A stretch of 64,000 nt of DNA from Hyparrhenia diplandra (GCA_015847255.1 JADLZK010002559.1:1-64000), one strand, 5' to 3'; shown: positions 21,501-34,307, counted from the stretch's first letter. The notes: a model not told the origin generated them from the letters alone. Numbers and translations: made by a program.

Positions 21501-24500
21501 TGCCGAAAAGAGAAGCAAACACATTGCATTTTATACTATAGATTGCAAGGATTCATGTGGTGAGATATTTGTTGATTTACAGAAGCATAGCTATGTTGAG
21601 GTATGCTGCACACTGGAACATGTTTAATACTGGTTCTACTAATCTGTCAAAAAGCAGTTGAAGTAGTATTTTATTTTCAATGTTAGTAACTAGGAGCAGG
21701 TATACCTTTATGACCTAAGCGTAGCTGTGCAGTTGAGCTATGTTTTACCCATAATAATCATTTTATTGAAAACTATAAATGTGCATACATCCAGTTAAAC
21801 TGATCATTGTTTCCCTTCCATATGTTCCACAAAGAAGTGTCATAGTTTTCCTTGGTTGTCTTGTTTTATTGCAAATACCTGAAATCATGGAATGGGAAAT
21901 CCTAGTGATTTTGTGGTACGACTTTTAGTTATGTGCCTTCTCATGGGTTGTCATATTCCATGTCCTATGCTATTTCATTTCCCTGTCCACAGGGAAGAGA
22001 TACAAAAAACCTGGCATGTTGTGCTTAAACCATGGAACTGTCTCACATCAAAAAACACAAAAATAACAAGAACAACAAAGCCTTTAGTCCCTAGCAAGTT
22101 GGAGAAAGCAACAGTCTCACATCAAATCTTTGATGGACATGCTCTTTAGATTAAGTCACATGGTGAAAGTTTCTTATTCTTTGCTAGTTATGTTTGTTTG
22201 AGAGCCCTATATGTTTTGTTACTATTTCTTATTTTTCATGATTATAAGTTTGCTTCCTGAAAAATTTCCTTTTTGTTTTCAGAAAAAGCCTGGAGGAGCA
22301 ACTGAACAACAGGAGTTGACATATCCTAGTCTTCAGGTATATGACCTAGGCTTACAGTGACTTCTAAAGCCTGATAGAATTTTTTTTTTTTTTGTGACTA
22401 CATACCTTGTTCATGTTTTGCCTGCGTAGTTTTTTTTTTTCTTTTTTTTTATTTGCTGCAACATTTGCTGTGAAATAGATGTGATAACTGATAGATGTTG
22501 TGATCTAGAAACAAAGAAATTTGAAGTACATCTCTATAATTTGAATGTGAATGGTGTGCCATTATTTCTGTAATAATATAACTACATTTACTTTATTTAG
22601 TCGTGGTGATGCCGTGATGGTCTGACGGAAAGATGTATTAAGCATTGCATCTACCTAAATGTCGGCTTGTCAATAACAAATCCATTAACTTGCAGTGCCT
22701 ATAATAGCATATTTGTTTAAATATTTGTTTAAACTTCATAAATCAATGTATAGTGCTATCGGAAGAGTCATGTGACTCATGTCTGATTTGGTCTGCACTA
22801 TTAAAAAATAAAAATAAAGTAGGCTGGGTTTTCCCCTGCTGACTCCGGTCAAAAAAATGAAATCTGCATCTTACCATCGGGAAATGCATTACAATTTTGT
22901 TCACTTAGACACAACGAGTCCATTAATTTTGTCCTTACAGGAAGCTATCTCTGTACCTTGGAATAATCTACCGAAGAAGACATCAAAATTATACTTTGCC
23001 ATGAGAGGTGAGGTTTACAAAATTTAATACAGTGCTGCACAATGGAAAATCCCTGTTGTAGTTTACGCTCCCCAAATTATGGAAATTTGTGCTGAGTTCA
23101 ACAATTGTCTTTTGATTCATATACCCTGGCAAAACAACACTATCATTTTGCAGTACTGGAGGATTATGAATTATCTGAAGGGCGCAGCCCTGGCTTAAAA
23201 CAACACTTTCTGATATACATGCAGTTCTGGCTCGGAGGAAGGACTTGTGTGATAAAATGGTATTGAAGGTTTTTTGTCCTAATTTAGTTCATATTCCTTC
23301 TGATTTTTACGTATTGTTTTTAACTGCAGTCTTTGAACGAGTCACGTATTCCTACTACTCTCTTGGAACGACTGCTAGCAGCTGGAAAGAAGGAGCATCC
23401 TCCTGTATGTGCTATCCTAGGTGGTATTCTTGGTCAGGTAGGTTCTAATGCTTTAATCTCTGAACTGCTTTGTTTGAGCTTCTAGTATTTGTTTGCATTA
23501 CATATTTCCTTTTCTTATGAACTATGGCTCTTATTGTCTTATGTTTGTTGTTTGGTTGGCTTGTGAACGACTGAACACTGGATAAGAGCTAGGTAACTGT
23601 AAATAGTACTAGCAGTCACACCGCTTTTCACTGCGCTCTGCGGAGTACTGCTCTGTTACTGTTAAGCTGTGCAAACGGGCGCAATAAAAGGGGCACCGTA
23701 GTACTTCTACAACTGAGCGGGCACCGTTCTATAAGCAGTGCAACATTAGTGGCGTCTGTACCTCTACACCTATGTTGATCTTTATACATACATGGTGTTC
23801 ATACTATTTCATGGTGTTTATTGAGAAGTCCCTTTTCCTAAAATATGGAACCATCTCAGTTTAGAAAAGGACGGTTATCTTGAGTTACTATGCTTTTTTC
23901 AGTCAATGACATATAGTACTTAAACGTCATCTCTGTATGTACTTTTTTGGCTCCTTGTATGGGTATGGGCAGAGGTTTATTTATGATCTTTATTAATTAG
24001 CAAATCTGACTAGAGTTAAACTATTCTGGACAACCTTAATTGCACTGAAAGATAACAGAGTTAGTTCAAGTGCCACAAAATCTAACATGTTTAGTGTAAC
24101 TATTTATGAAAGGCACTTGTAGGGCCGATGAAACATATTGAAAATCATCTTGAACAAATACATAATTCATAGTCTTGAATAACTCTTGGTTGTTCCGAAG
24201 CCCTGATTAACTAGTAACTAGGACAACCCATGGGACTTTGGAAACCTTTCTACGAATTTTCATTCTGAGATGTTGCAAGCTTTTAGTGTTAAGTGATTAG
24301 CTTTCCAAAACAGTACTTATTTCTTCAATTAAATGTTTAATTGCAAAACGCTGCAGCATTGTTGTACCATCCCCTTTTTGTGTTAGCATTGTGCTTACAG
24401 CTTCACCTTGTACCTAACAGGAGGTGATTAAATCAATATCTTGCAAGGGTGATCCAGTCAAGAATTTCTTCTATTTTGATGTGGCCGATGGAAAAGGTGT

Positions 24501-24536
24501 GTCATCGAGGATATCCCGCCACCAGCTGCAAACTGA
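18592..24536 (+). CDS. SAE1: SUMO-activating enzyme subunit 1 (ten exons, four frameshifts)
   Basis: SAE1 pairs with SAE2 as the SUMO E1, which adenylates SUMO in the nucleus. It is the ThiF-fold subunit that lacks the catalytic cysteine. Exons: 18592-18700, 19132-19183, 20745-20940, 21293-21372, 21483-21600, 22283-22336, 22941-23007, 23154-23259, 23330-23437, 24421-24536, all with GT-AG introns. Diagnostic segments are LYDRQIRVWGVDAQKR, LSKAHVLVSGMNGTTIE, VLAGVGSLSLMDDHVV, NANFLIPPDESIYGGRSRAE and AILGGILGQEVIKSISCKGD. Expected length is about 335 residues, normal for the family. The frame breaks in exon 1 (one base short near 18627), exon 5 (one extra near 21507), exon 8 (one short near 23200) and exon 10 (one short near 24503). 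Unshifted, exon 10 would run to TGA 24589-24591. Either a recent pseudogene or consensus errors. Confidence 0.88.
19686..20393. mobile_element. PIF/Harbinger-like non-autonomous element in SAE1 intron 2
   Basis: Left end GGGTCTGTTTGGAT, right end ATCCAAATGGGCC, forming imperfect inverted termini. It is flanked by TTA at 19683-19685 and 20394-20396. At 708 bp it is longer than most Tourist elements. Its interior (about 19815-20260) is much more GC-rich than the surrounding intron and open in several frames, without a recognised domain. The cargo could be captured host sequence. It carries no transposase. Confidence 0.7.
20629..20692. repeat. Perfect 32-bp tandem duplication in SAE1 intron 2
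   Basis: Two identical adjacent 32-bp units (20629-20660 and 20661-20692), each beginning TGAGCACTTAAAACATTTTG. The identity points to a recent slippage event. It ends 52 bases before exon 3. Confidence 0.9.
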
Positions 24537-24591
24537 AGCACTCAGCTGCCTAACTACCAACTCGACTTGGTTCACTAATCCTTCGCATTGA

Positions 24592-25440
24592 ACATATAGC
24601 AAGCTCTAGATTTATAGCCATGTGAAAAGGGCAAGTTGACTTAACTAGATGCTTAGGAATTGCACGGAGCAGCAACTGCGACTGTATGCACCAACAATTT
24701 CAAGGTTTAGTCTGGATGGTTTCTCATTGCCTTTGGGGTCTAAGGATTTCCTTTGTCGTCCCTTTACCCTTTTCTCAAATTTGGTAGCAGTGGCTGGGGG
24801 CAAATGAAGTGAGAAGGTTATGTTCTAGCTGTTAAGCGACGAGTCCAGCTATGTATCATCATGCGTGTAGACTCACAGGGCATGTTTCAAACTTGATTAC
24901 AGTGCCTGTTGCTCGACTGGCTCTCTGCATATGTGTGTAGTTGTTTGATGCCAGATTGTTTGGTTGCATTTGATAGCATAGTTTCTCTGGTGCTAGATGA
25001 GGAATAACTGCAGTGTTTGGTTCTAGCAAGTGCCAATTATAGCTGGGATCAGAATCATACAAACTTAGGCTGGATGCGATTGCAATTTTGGGTGAAAGTA
25101 GTTGCATCTAGCTGGGAAGGTTGGTATTCTCGAGATGCAACCATGGGGCTGTGATGTTTCTTTCAAAACACAGAATTTATCGAATTAGATTTTGACAGGA
25201 CTTGCCCTATCTGTTCAGGTTGTGAAGTAGCCATCCCAACCACCTGTCTCGAGGTCATTTCTGACCAAAGATTATGCCAGTCCAGTTCAGATATGAGTTT
25301 CTTGGCTGTAGATGGGTCATTCCTCTCGCTCAGTTTGTGGTGTCTATCTGTGCCATGAGATCTAGTCCATATGTAATATGGTTCCTGAGAAAAGGATAGG
25401 AACAGGAAGATCCAGATCTTGTGTAGTCGTATTCAATTAC
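24592..25440 (+). other. SAE1 3' flank, probable 3' UTR
   Basis: No coding potential. T- and TG-rich sequence follows the stop codon, as expected for a plant 3' UTR. I cannot place the polyadenylation site with confidence. Confidence 0.4.
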
Positions 25441-27566
25441 TAAAGGTTAACTGAATTGGACATGAAAGACAGGCAATTGACACATGATCTGTCACCCCCA
25501 GCACATTGGACATGAAAGAAAGGTACTTTCCATCGGTCTATCTCAAGAGTAGCCACATTCATTTTCTTATCTTCTTTACCAGAAAATTCTCACTCAGGCA
25601 AAGGAAAAAAAAACATTTAGACTACACATGTTAAAAAATCATATATGTGACTTAACCGGTTAACCCGTGTCAGCGGACTCTGAATTCAACCGGTGCTACA
25701 CCTATTTATTCTAATTCACCTTCCAACTAACTATATATGAACTGGTATGATGCGCCTAGGGAAAAGATTAAGGATGAAGCAAAATTGTAGTGACATGTGA
25801 ATATTTATCCCCCAAAATGAAGGAACTTGAAAACTCCTGCTGTTCTACTTTGTGGATGGAAAGAAAGATCATGTTTTATCACACAACCTGTACTTTACAA
25901 GGAGTAGTTGTACAAGCTAGGAGTATATATCGACTTTAGTTCATCCTCGGACATTCTTCCACTCTGTCAAGAAACCGATAGCCAGCCTTATACCTACTTA
26001 ATATAATTATCAAAGTTTGCTAAAGACCTTGTTTTGGGAGGGGACCAAGCACCAAAACATCCATGTCATCAAAAGTATCCCAATGATGAGAGCCCTGTAC
26101 AATAATCCATGCCTAGAATACAATAGGTACATCACCAACCACCCCTCTATGAGCTCCCCAATCATAAGCTCACATTTTCTTAAATGTTCTCTCTCCCCTT
26201 TATTTTGGGTACTACTGTATGAATGGGCCATTATGTAGATCCCAAGCATAATGCAATGATTCTTCCATTGGTAGCTAGGATCAGATACATGCATTTTAGA
26301 AATCCTAAAGGGAATGAACATTGTGTGCTACCAGTACCATCTATCCATCTTTCTATATATTTGATTTGAAATTGATCACCAATGATTTGTTCTAGGAAAG
26401 AAGTGTGGGCAGGCCTATCCTTAGCTAAGCTGCTCCACCAGAATGTGCAGCCAGCAGCAAGTTAATCATTTGTTGTACCCTAACCTAGCATGTCACACAG
26501 GAGTAGAACAATCATATTGATGTATAGGTTGATAGGTTGGTGCATGGCAAGAATGGGATCAAGCTGGCAAAAGATCCATTCCAGCCAGCTGCATGCCCAT
26601 GGACGTTTGTTGTGACAAGTGTGGCAAATGCAGTGCATCAAGGTAAGCTGGGCAGGGGAGGAAAAGTTGGAGAAATGAAGAGGAAGGCGCCATGCAATGG
26701 AGAAAAGGTGTGAAAAGATGTGTTGTTATTCATTCATCAACGAAGCGCGTGAGGAGGATCAGGATCAGGCAACAAAAAGGAACTCAGTGAAGGTCATATA
26801 ATACTTGTGCAGGTAGAGGGAGAATCCCAGGGAGAAATCAGGCGTGATCTTCTCCATTAACAACACAGCAACCATCAACGGAGGCAAATTAAGGTGCAAT
26901 TTACAGCCCACGGACGAGGCTTTCCAGTAGTTGTGGGCCTGACCAACTGCAGATCGTCTGTATGCAGCTCACTCTTGTTGACTGGTTGTGTATTCTGTAA
27001 AAAAGTCAGTAAACACTGCACAAAGTGTTGGTCGTTTCAAAGCTGAACAGCTATACATGATCATGATCTGATCTTGGTTTGCCAGTCTGAACTTTCGGCT
27101 ACGAGGCAGTTTACACTGTGGATGCAGCAAAGCAAGTCTGAGTGTCTGACATACATGTGATACGTTTTTTTTCCAACATGCATGTTCAGGTATAAATAAT
27201 TGAGGAAACCTTTGTGTTTGTGTCTGTGTGTGTCTTATCTTTTTTCTCTCTTTTCTACGTGTCAGAGGAGCACATGACATACCTTTGACAAATATGCCTG
27301 AGCTATCACTGTACGTGTCGTGCTAACCGCCAGCATCCAAAATGGATTTTACTCGGGTAGCGATGCGTCTGGTTCTTCTGTTCTTGCTTGTGAATAAGTG
27401 TTTGTGTTGGTCATTTAATTCTCGAATCAAGGCCTTTTCATCAATTATTCATGCATAAATATGACCCATGTAAACACCCCCCGGCAAAGCAAGTAACTTT
27501 GTGTGGCTTTATTAACCGGGATTATAATTTATTTTAGGGATATGACAAAAGTTTTGCCACAATTTA
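25441..27566. other. Intergenic DNA without recognised features
   Basis: About 2.1 kb with no convincing coding region, RNA gene or transposon end. A short repeat (TTGGACATGAAAGA) occurs near 25457 and 25506. Confidence 0.4.
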
Positions 27567-27568
27567 TA

Positions 27569-27822
27569 CTCCCTCCATACTTGAAAATAAAGTTAGAACA
27601 GCGACACGGTCTCCAAAGTGCAATTTTGACTTCTCTTTTCTATAAATATATTTATTAAAAATTATATATGTATACTTTTATGAAAGTATTTTTCAAGACA
27701 AATCTATTGATATGATTTTCACATTTCTAAACTCAACGACTTAAAAGTTATTCATGATTTATGTTCCCAATGTTTGACTCAAACCTCTTCCAAAACGTCT
27801 TCCTTTTCCAATATGGAGGGAG
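27569..27822. mobile_element. Stowaway miniature element (Tc1/mariner)
   Basis: Termini CTCCCTCCATACTTGAAAA and TTTCCAATATGGAGGGAG, 254 bp, flanked by TA at 27567-27568 and 27823-27824. AT-rich and non-coding interior. Confidence 0.85.
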
Positions 27823-27824
27823 TA

Positions 27825-28116
27825 TATTTTTTTTAGAGGAAATATGGATTTTCATTCCTGAGACAAAGCTGAATCTTCAACAATAATAGATTGAATATGT
27901 GCCGGAATGGAGACCAACATTGGTTCGCCATCTGAATCACAAACACTATCAAGAGCCAACTCTCATGTGCTACCTTATTACAAGAGCGAGATCAAGACAA
28001 GATAAAAGGAAAGTTACATAGTTGTTGTAGTCTCCAATCTACCGAGGGCCTATTTGGTTTAGTTATATGTTGTGAAAAGCAGCCGTGAGCTACGGAATTG
28101 TTTTGAGTTATGCACT
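27825..28116. other. Unassigned DNA
   Basis: Contains GGGCCTATTTGGTTTAG at about 28046, a likely miniature-element terminus. The matching end was not found, and the Stowaway-like element at 28117 may interrupt it. Confidence 0.3.
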
Positions 28117-28333
28117 AAATCCATTCCAAATTATAAGAGTTTGATTTCTTGTACCCTAAGTTTGACTCTTATTCAAAAAATTTGTGCAAAATATCATATA
28201 TTCTTGTACCCTAAGTTTTCTTCAAGAATGCGTTAAATTTGACAATGCTTGCACAAATTTTTTTTTTGAATAAGACGAGTAGTCAAATTTGAGGTTAAAA
28301 AGTCAAACGTCTTGTAATTTGGAATGGAGGAAG
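28117..28333. mobile_element. Stowaway-like miniature element
   Basis: Left AATCCATTCCAAATTATAAG and right CTTGTAATTTGGAATGGAGG are inverted, with TA following at 28334-28335 and TA preceding. The interior shares blocks with the elements at 9290 and 36108. A CTTGTACCCTAAGTTT block occurs twice inside (about 28157 and 28203). Confidence 0.65.
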
Positions 28334-28335
28334 TA

Positions 28336-29137
28336 CTTGAAATCTATAAGCTGTTTATTAAAATAATTATAACTTTTTGTCTCTTCTTTCACCCATTTGG
28401 AAAAACTAGAAAGTTGAAAGCCAAAAATTGTACTAAACGAAAGCTTTTGGTTCTACCTTTTATTGGCTTTCTGCTTTTGTGCAGCAGAAGCACTTCTAAA
28501 CACAACTTAAAGAAAAAGAAGAGCAGAACAAAATTTAAACTAGACAACAATTGCATAAATATAAGGAAAAACAACTAAATGGCACTTGGACTGTTTCGAT
28601 CAAGAAATCTAGGCGAAGAACAGAATGACTATTTATCGTTGAAGATGGAGCCATATAGACATGTGGATCCGATGAACAACATCTCTACTCAAAAGTCAAA
28701 ACAACAATTTGCCCCGTAAGTAACACTTTCTGCTGAAAGGTTCTTACTATTCCTCTCATTCCAAATGTCACATCAAAAATGAATTGTTACCTTCTAGCTA
28801 GCTTTTGTTAAATTTTCTTTGACAGTTGCGCCATTATAAAATGATCTTATCATATTTACTGAGTTTAGCAACGACATGCCAAATGATTGAATGATTACCT
28901 CCAATACTTCTTTGGAGAAAGGGTTGTCTTTGCAATGATGTGCTAGTTTTAGAATTGACAGCACAAAGCTTTGTAGCCTATAGGTCATCAGGCCAACCTC
29001 ATTTCATATGGTTGTTGGCCATGAGATCGACCTTCCCGTGGAACAAAGTCCATGCAAAAAGTGATACCTTGGTTCAGCTTTAGCCATCTTAAATGGCAAT
29101 GGGATGTATCACTTTCTTGTGTGACTATCACACACGA
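28336..29137. other. Unassigned DNA
   Basis: No gene recognised. Open frames here are AT-rich and lack any domain. Confidence 0.3.
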
Positions 29138-29342
29138 GGGCTTGTTTGGTAGAGCTCCTCATCCTCAAGTGCACATTCCTTTAGAGGAGACACTTTTGTG
29201 GCTCCAGCTTTTTGTCCTAAAAACGGCTCTGGATCCTCTACTATTGGACATGAATGATTTATGCTTCTAAAGTGTTTAGTAGGGCTACTCTCTCTCCTTT
29301 GTAGAAGTTGTTGGAAGAATCAGAGTTGTACCAAATAGGCCC
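29138..29342. mobile_element. Miniature inverted-repeat element, family uncertain
   Basis: Left GGGCTTGTTTGGTAGAGCTC and right GAGTTGTACCAAATAGGCCC form a 20-bp imperfect inverted pair around about 205 bp of non-coding DNA. No clear target duplication was found. Confidence 0.55.
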
Positions 29343-30865
29343 TTAGGCTATTGATTGGGAACGTCGTATATACGGAAGAGATGGGAAGTGTTAAATTAAT
29401 AATTGGACACTATTGATTGGGAACGTCGTGCCAAATAGACCCAAAGTCGGAGGTTGTTTTTATTGGTAAATCTTTTCTTTTCTTGTTAACTCGTGCGTGT
29501 ATATTTGCATAAAATTTTTAAATGCTTGTATGTGTTATATAAAAAAAAATGCTTGTATGTGTTATATATTACATGTTGAAGGGACTCAAGGTATATGATT
29601 TGATTTGTGAAACTAATCATTAAGCACTTGGATAAATATCTAAACCTGGGTTTCCCTATGTGCAGTGAAAGAAACACGAGTAACCACAGTGTACTAGGAT
29701 ATAGAACTCCTATTCGAAATTCATAGACCACTGAATCGATCGATGTAATAACTTGTGACCACAATTGTATTAGCCGCCTCACACACCACCACCATCACTA
29801 TAACTACCAGAAGCTAAGCACGTAGTATGCATGATACATAAGAAGTCAATCATATATAATCCACCTTCAAATTGACAGCCTGACCATTCATGCATGCATC
29901 ACACACACCGTACCAATCGATTTACCATGTGGATTGGACGGTTCATCCGCACGCACGAACTGAGGCCTGACGCCTGAGCCTTAGGGTGTGGTCGCAGCTT
30001 TGCTCCCGGCCGGCCGGCGCTGCTGCCGCCGGTAGCGGTAGGTTCGCTGTTGCCATCACGCCCAGCGAAATCGATGTCGCTATATAGCTAGCGAGCTAGA
30101 GGGAGGGGTGCCATAGACACATCACGCGGATGTACAGTCACGGACGGACACACACTAGTCACGTACGGTCCCCTAGCATGCACGGTCTAGTACGTACTAT
30201 ACCTAGCTATCAGCAGATGGAGAGGCAGAGACGACGACGATCGGCCGGTCCCGATCGCCAATCTCGGTTGCAATGATCATGATCATGAATGCGCGGGCGC
30301 ACCAGCAAAACAACAGACAAATGAAGCTAGCTACTAGGCCGCCGCCGTCGTCGTCGATGCATACGTACGTATGTCGGCCGTGGTAGTACGTACACACATG
30401 GACGACATGGACAGTTGGACACGGACACGGACACGGTCACACCACACGGCCGGAGAAGTGCAACCAACGGCACTGCAGGACGCCGGCCGCTTTAATGCAT
30501 GCCCTGCCAGTGAGCCGTCGTACGTCGATGGATGCATGCTGGATCAATCATCTCGAGGAGTGAGTGAGTGACGCGTCGACTTTTACATGCGTGCTGGAGC
30601 TATGCGTGCTTTGGCGTCTCCAGGGCGTCGTTTATCTAGCGCTACCTAGCTCGTGCCCTCTCCAATGTAATGGACTCTAGCACGCACTTTATTACTAGAC
30701 GACGCCGACGGCCGCTTCGTGAACAAAATCCCTTTCTTGTCATATACCTGTAGATATATATATAAGTATTATAGTACAATACAATACAAGCCAGAGCTTT
30801 CTTCTACGTGCAACATATATACATCCATTCATGCATATGCATGCCATGAGGCATGAGCTTTCTTC
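29343..30865. other. Intergenic DNA with short duplications
   Basis: Contains a 20-bp direct repeat (29348-29367 and 29410-29429, CTATTGATTGGGAACGTCGT) and a repeated ATGCTTGTATGTGTTATATA near 29522 and 29550. 29930-30720 is richer in GC and palindromic hexamers but shows no gene or known microRNA. Confidence 0.35.

Positions 30866-30911
<46 letters not shown>
30866..30911. repeat. Compound (TA)6(CA)17 microsatellite
   Basis: TA repeats at 30866-30877 run directly into uninterrupted CA repeats at 30878-30911. Confidence 0.95.
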
Positions 30912-30912
<1 letters not shown>

Positions 30913-31064
30913 CCAAATGCCATGCATTCTCCCTTTATTTGCTTTTTGAATGGAGCTAGCGTCGCGTGTTTGCATGCGTGGGTACTACGGTGTCCCATGC
31001 AGTTTGGAGCGGGCCGGGGGTAATGGTGGTCGTATATAGTTTGGCACGGAGCTTGAATGGAAGC

Positions 31065-31066
<2 letters not shown>

Positions 31067-31105
<39 letters not shown>
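31067..31105. repeat. 39-base T homopolymer
   Basis: Uninterrupted T run. It could be the antisense poly-A tail of a retroposed fragment, but no body or duplication was found beside it. Confidence 0.9.
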
Positions 31106-31107
<2 letters not shown>

Positions 31108-31437
31108 ACTCACATGCGTGGGCCAACTGGACCACAACCGAAGTGTGTTAGCGCAAGACGGATCACAATGCGTATCCGTATGGCCCGCGGTGTGGGGAAG
31201 GAGACACATGCTCTTGGGAGCAAATTTAACTCACCCGAGCTTGAATAGGTACTGAACTAAATTTCCGCTACGTAACATGGAAAAAGAGACTAGTCGATGA
31301 AATAACAAAACTAGTTTATATATCTTTCTAGCTAACTCGTGATATCTTCTTCTCCTTCTTCATGCATCTTCATATATACGCATCTCCGAAATAGTATTTT
31401 TGCTTCTTTTAGTATGAGCTGAGCTCTTGATCGATCC

Positions 31438-31735
31438 AGAGTTAGTTTTTCTCTGTGTTAAAATATGAAATATATGCTATGAGGAAACGATATGTAAGAG
31501 CTAGCTTTTCTCTTTCTGTTAAAACATGAAATATATGCTATGAGAAAACGATATGTAAGAGCTAGCTTTTTCTCTTTCTGTTAAAACATGAAATATATGA
31601 TATGAGAAAATGATATGTAAGAGCTAGCTTTACTCTTTCTATTAAAATATGAAATAATATTCTATGAGAAAACGATATGTCCGAGCTATATATAAAATAA
31701 ATATGCTGTGAGAAAACGATCGATATGTCATGAGG
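31438..31735. repeat. Minisatellite, about 61-bp unit, nearly five copies
   Basis: Successive units carry AGAGCTAGCTTT, CTCTTTCTGTTAAAA, CATGAAATATATG and ATGAGAAAACGATATGT. The middle copies (about 31495-31620) are almost identical; the first and the last two are diverged or shortened. Confidence 0.9.
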
Positions 31736-32874
31736 CCAATAAGACCGCCGGCCGCCCAATCAATCGGAGAACATGGTAACAACCGCCCGATATATGGTTT
31801 CTACGCATTTTCGTTCTGTCAAGACTTAATGTGCAGTATATATACAGTACATTGTATATATAGATCCATCCAAACACGTACGCCACGGCGCCACGTATAT
31901 ATTTATATATATACAGGCCCAAATTCTAGCCACATTTGCTCTGTTTTGTGGCCCGTGTGGTGATATGCATGAGTATGTATATATGTACAGCACTCTAGCA
32001 GGAATTGAAAGCATATGGAGACAGTCTTCTTGTTGTTCTTGCTTGCGTGCATGCAGTACGTGTTGCATCTCCAATCATTTCGACTCGAACTCGATCTACA
32101 TGGGTCTATATATCGATCGGTCCATCCTGCATATGCATTTGATGATATACATTAATTCTGGCCAATGTACGTGTATATGCTGCCGACATGCATGCACTTC
32201 ATTCCTTTATTTGTATATATATAGTCGTGCCGGTATATATACTATGGACACGCACGCATGACTGAAGCGCATGTCGTCCACTCTGTAGCATACTGCGATC
32301 GACTTTGGATGGAAAGATCTTGTGGACGATGATTTATTTATATTTACTGTGTGTCAAGCGCATGATGACCCACAGAAATTTGATGAGGCCATTCTCAATG
32401 GAGAATTCCGTAGTCTTGTTTCAAGAAAGTGTAGAATACAACAAAACATGCATGGATAAATGAAACAATCACCAGCAACGTTTAGTTCCATTTTTGTTGT
32501 TTCATATATTGACATTTAATTTCATGACTAGAGTTTATATATCACCGACCCAAGAGAGGTTCATCTATACGAACATATATAAGGCAATGGTTGACATCAT
32601 GGAAAATAAGGGCTTTGGAACCAAATGGATATCCTAGATGAGCTTAATTTTAGCTCTGGTAGTTCCTCCGTCCTTCTTAATGGTATCCTAGAAAAAGTTT
32701 GTTTTTGCTCCTTGCCCAAAGACCACTCGTCTTAAAACGGAAGAACTTTGATTTACAATCCTTTTTTTTTTTTTGACAAGCGATTTACAATCCTTTGATT
32801 GAGAGGTTGCACCAACAACTCTAAAGAAACAGTGGTCATCTCTTCTCGAGCTATAATTTTGCCAAACCATCCTA
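31736..32874. other. Intergenic DNA
   Basis: TA-rich tracts and palindromes but no supported gene. A degenerate Stowaway-like end (TTCCTCCGTCCTTCTTAATGG, about 32666) is present. Confidence 0.3.
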
Positions 32875-32890
32875 GAATATTGTTGGTCTT

Positions 32891-33577
32891 GCCCGCGGCA
32901 TGGTTCGCCGTGACGCCGGGCTCGGTCGCCTCGCCACTGGGTTCATCCTCTGTCATTGTGACTCCAGGATCGCATGCCTTCACGCAAGCCGCACCGCCGA
33001 AATCGCCGATCGTCGACGCCTTCATTGCCTCTCCGAACTGTCCCTTGAGCAGCCGCTGATCGCGTCCCCACCACGCCCCTCGGCGGCGCGACGATTAGTG
33101 ACGACTGGTTCCCAAAGCGCAGTGACCGTCTGGTCGCGAAATCGGCATTTCGCGACCCCCACCCGGAGAGACAGGCACGCTGCGTCCTCCTCGACCAGTG
33201 GGAAGGTCGCCAGCCAGGCGCGCCGTCGACCACGCCGGATGCGATGATCGTAGTTAGGTTCCGGAGCCACTTTGTGTACTCCGTTCCGTCTTGCAAGAGA
33301 GCTGTCGTCCACAAGATCTTCCCCATGCGCGGTCACCGCTGGGCGCGGACGGTTGAGGACCTCTAGTGTGCTCACCACGCCCCAATCTCTGTACCTCATT
33401 AGTGTTTTCCTTAGTTTACAACCTTCAGCGCCACCGTTTTAGCCGGTGCCTTGTTTAGTGTGTTACCCGCGCTCTTTCTCTGTCACCTCGCCATGGGAAA
33501 GGCAAAGGTCGCGTAACTTGGAACATTTTGTTTTCTCTTAATGAAGTACGAGCCAAGCTCGGTTTCGAAAATAAAAG
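32891..33577 (+). mobile_element. Retroposed insertion, probably a 5'-truncated LINE
   Basis: The 16-bp sequence GAATATTGTTGGTCTT occurs at 32875-32890 and again at 33578-33593, bracketing 687 bp that ends CGAAAATAAAAG. Duplication length and A-rich end are those of target-primed retroposition. The 3' part (TTTTCTCTTAATGAAGTACG, then a GCCAAGCTCGGTTTCG hairpin-like end) resembles the tails of grass LINEs. The body is GC-rich and has no protein domain that I can name, so a processed host sequence is not excluded. Confidence 0.75.
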
Positions 33578-33599
33578 GAATATTGTTGGTCTTTTTAGT

Positions 33600-34307
33600 G
33601 GCCCCTCTATTTGACCCTTTACAAATTCTTGAAGACTTCAAACCCAGCTGAATGTCCGTTCTTCATGGAAATGATTATTATTCTAAGTTAGAGCATTTCG
33701 ACTCTTAGAAACGGCATCACTTCTATGGGAGGCTGGTAGCAAAACACGCTGCGAGTTGATCTTCAAACAAGTTCTCGCCCTAATTTTGCTTCGAGCAAAG
33801 AAAAAAACATTATCCTTATTGAAGAATGGCTAGAGCATCTTGTGTAATTCTATTCATCATTTTTGTTTTCCTTGTCTCATGATTTCCTTTCTTCTTCTAC
33901 CTTGTACCTTTCAACTCTCTCTCTATATATATAAATTTCGGTCGAGACCTCAGCTCCTGTCTTTAAAAAACTCACTTCTTTCATCTGCTTAAAATTGTTA
34001 TCATAACATTATGATAAAATGTTTATGTGGTAGCCTATTAATAAATGCAGATTATAAAATTAAAATAAAAATCCAACTAAAACTAAGTGCACATCAGCAC
34101 TGCTGGAGCAACGCGAGCAACTGTGCATGTTTTGGCATCTCTTGCTGTCAGTAACATGTATATGGACTGTACATCGTTAGCTGCTACGTGAATGGAAAAG
34201 TCAATATATTTAAATGTGTTTTGTTTCAATTTTTCCCCTTCGTTAATTTTGTTTTGCAAAAAATATTCTTGTGTGATCCACTATAATGTCCTTTGCTGCT
34301 GAAGAGT
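33600..34307. other. Unassigned DNA
   Basis: AT-rich, no gene recognised. Confidence 0.3.

Noticed and set aside
31067..31105. T39 tract as a retroposon tail
   Set aside because: No recognisable element body or duplication on either side; left as a homopolymer.
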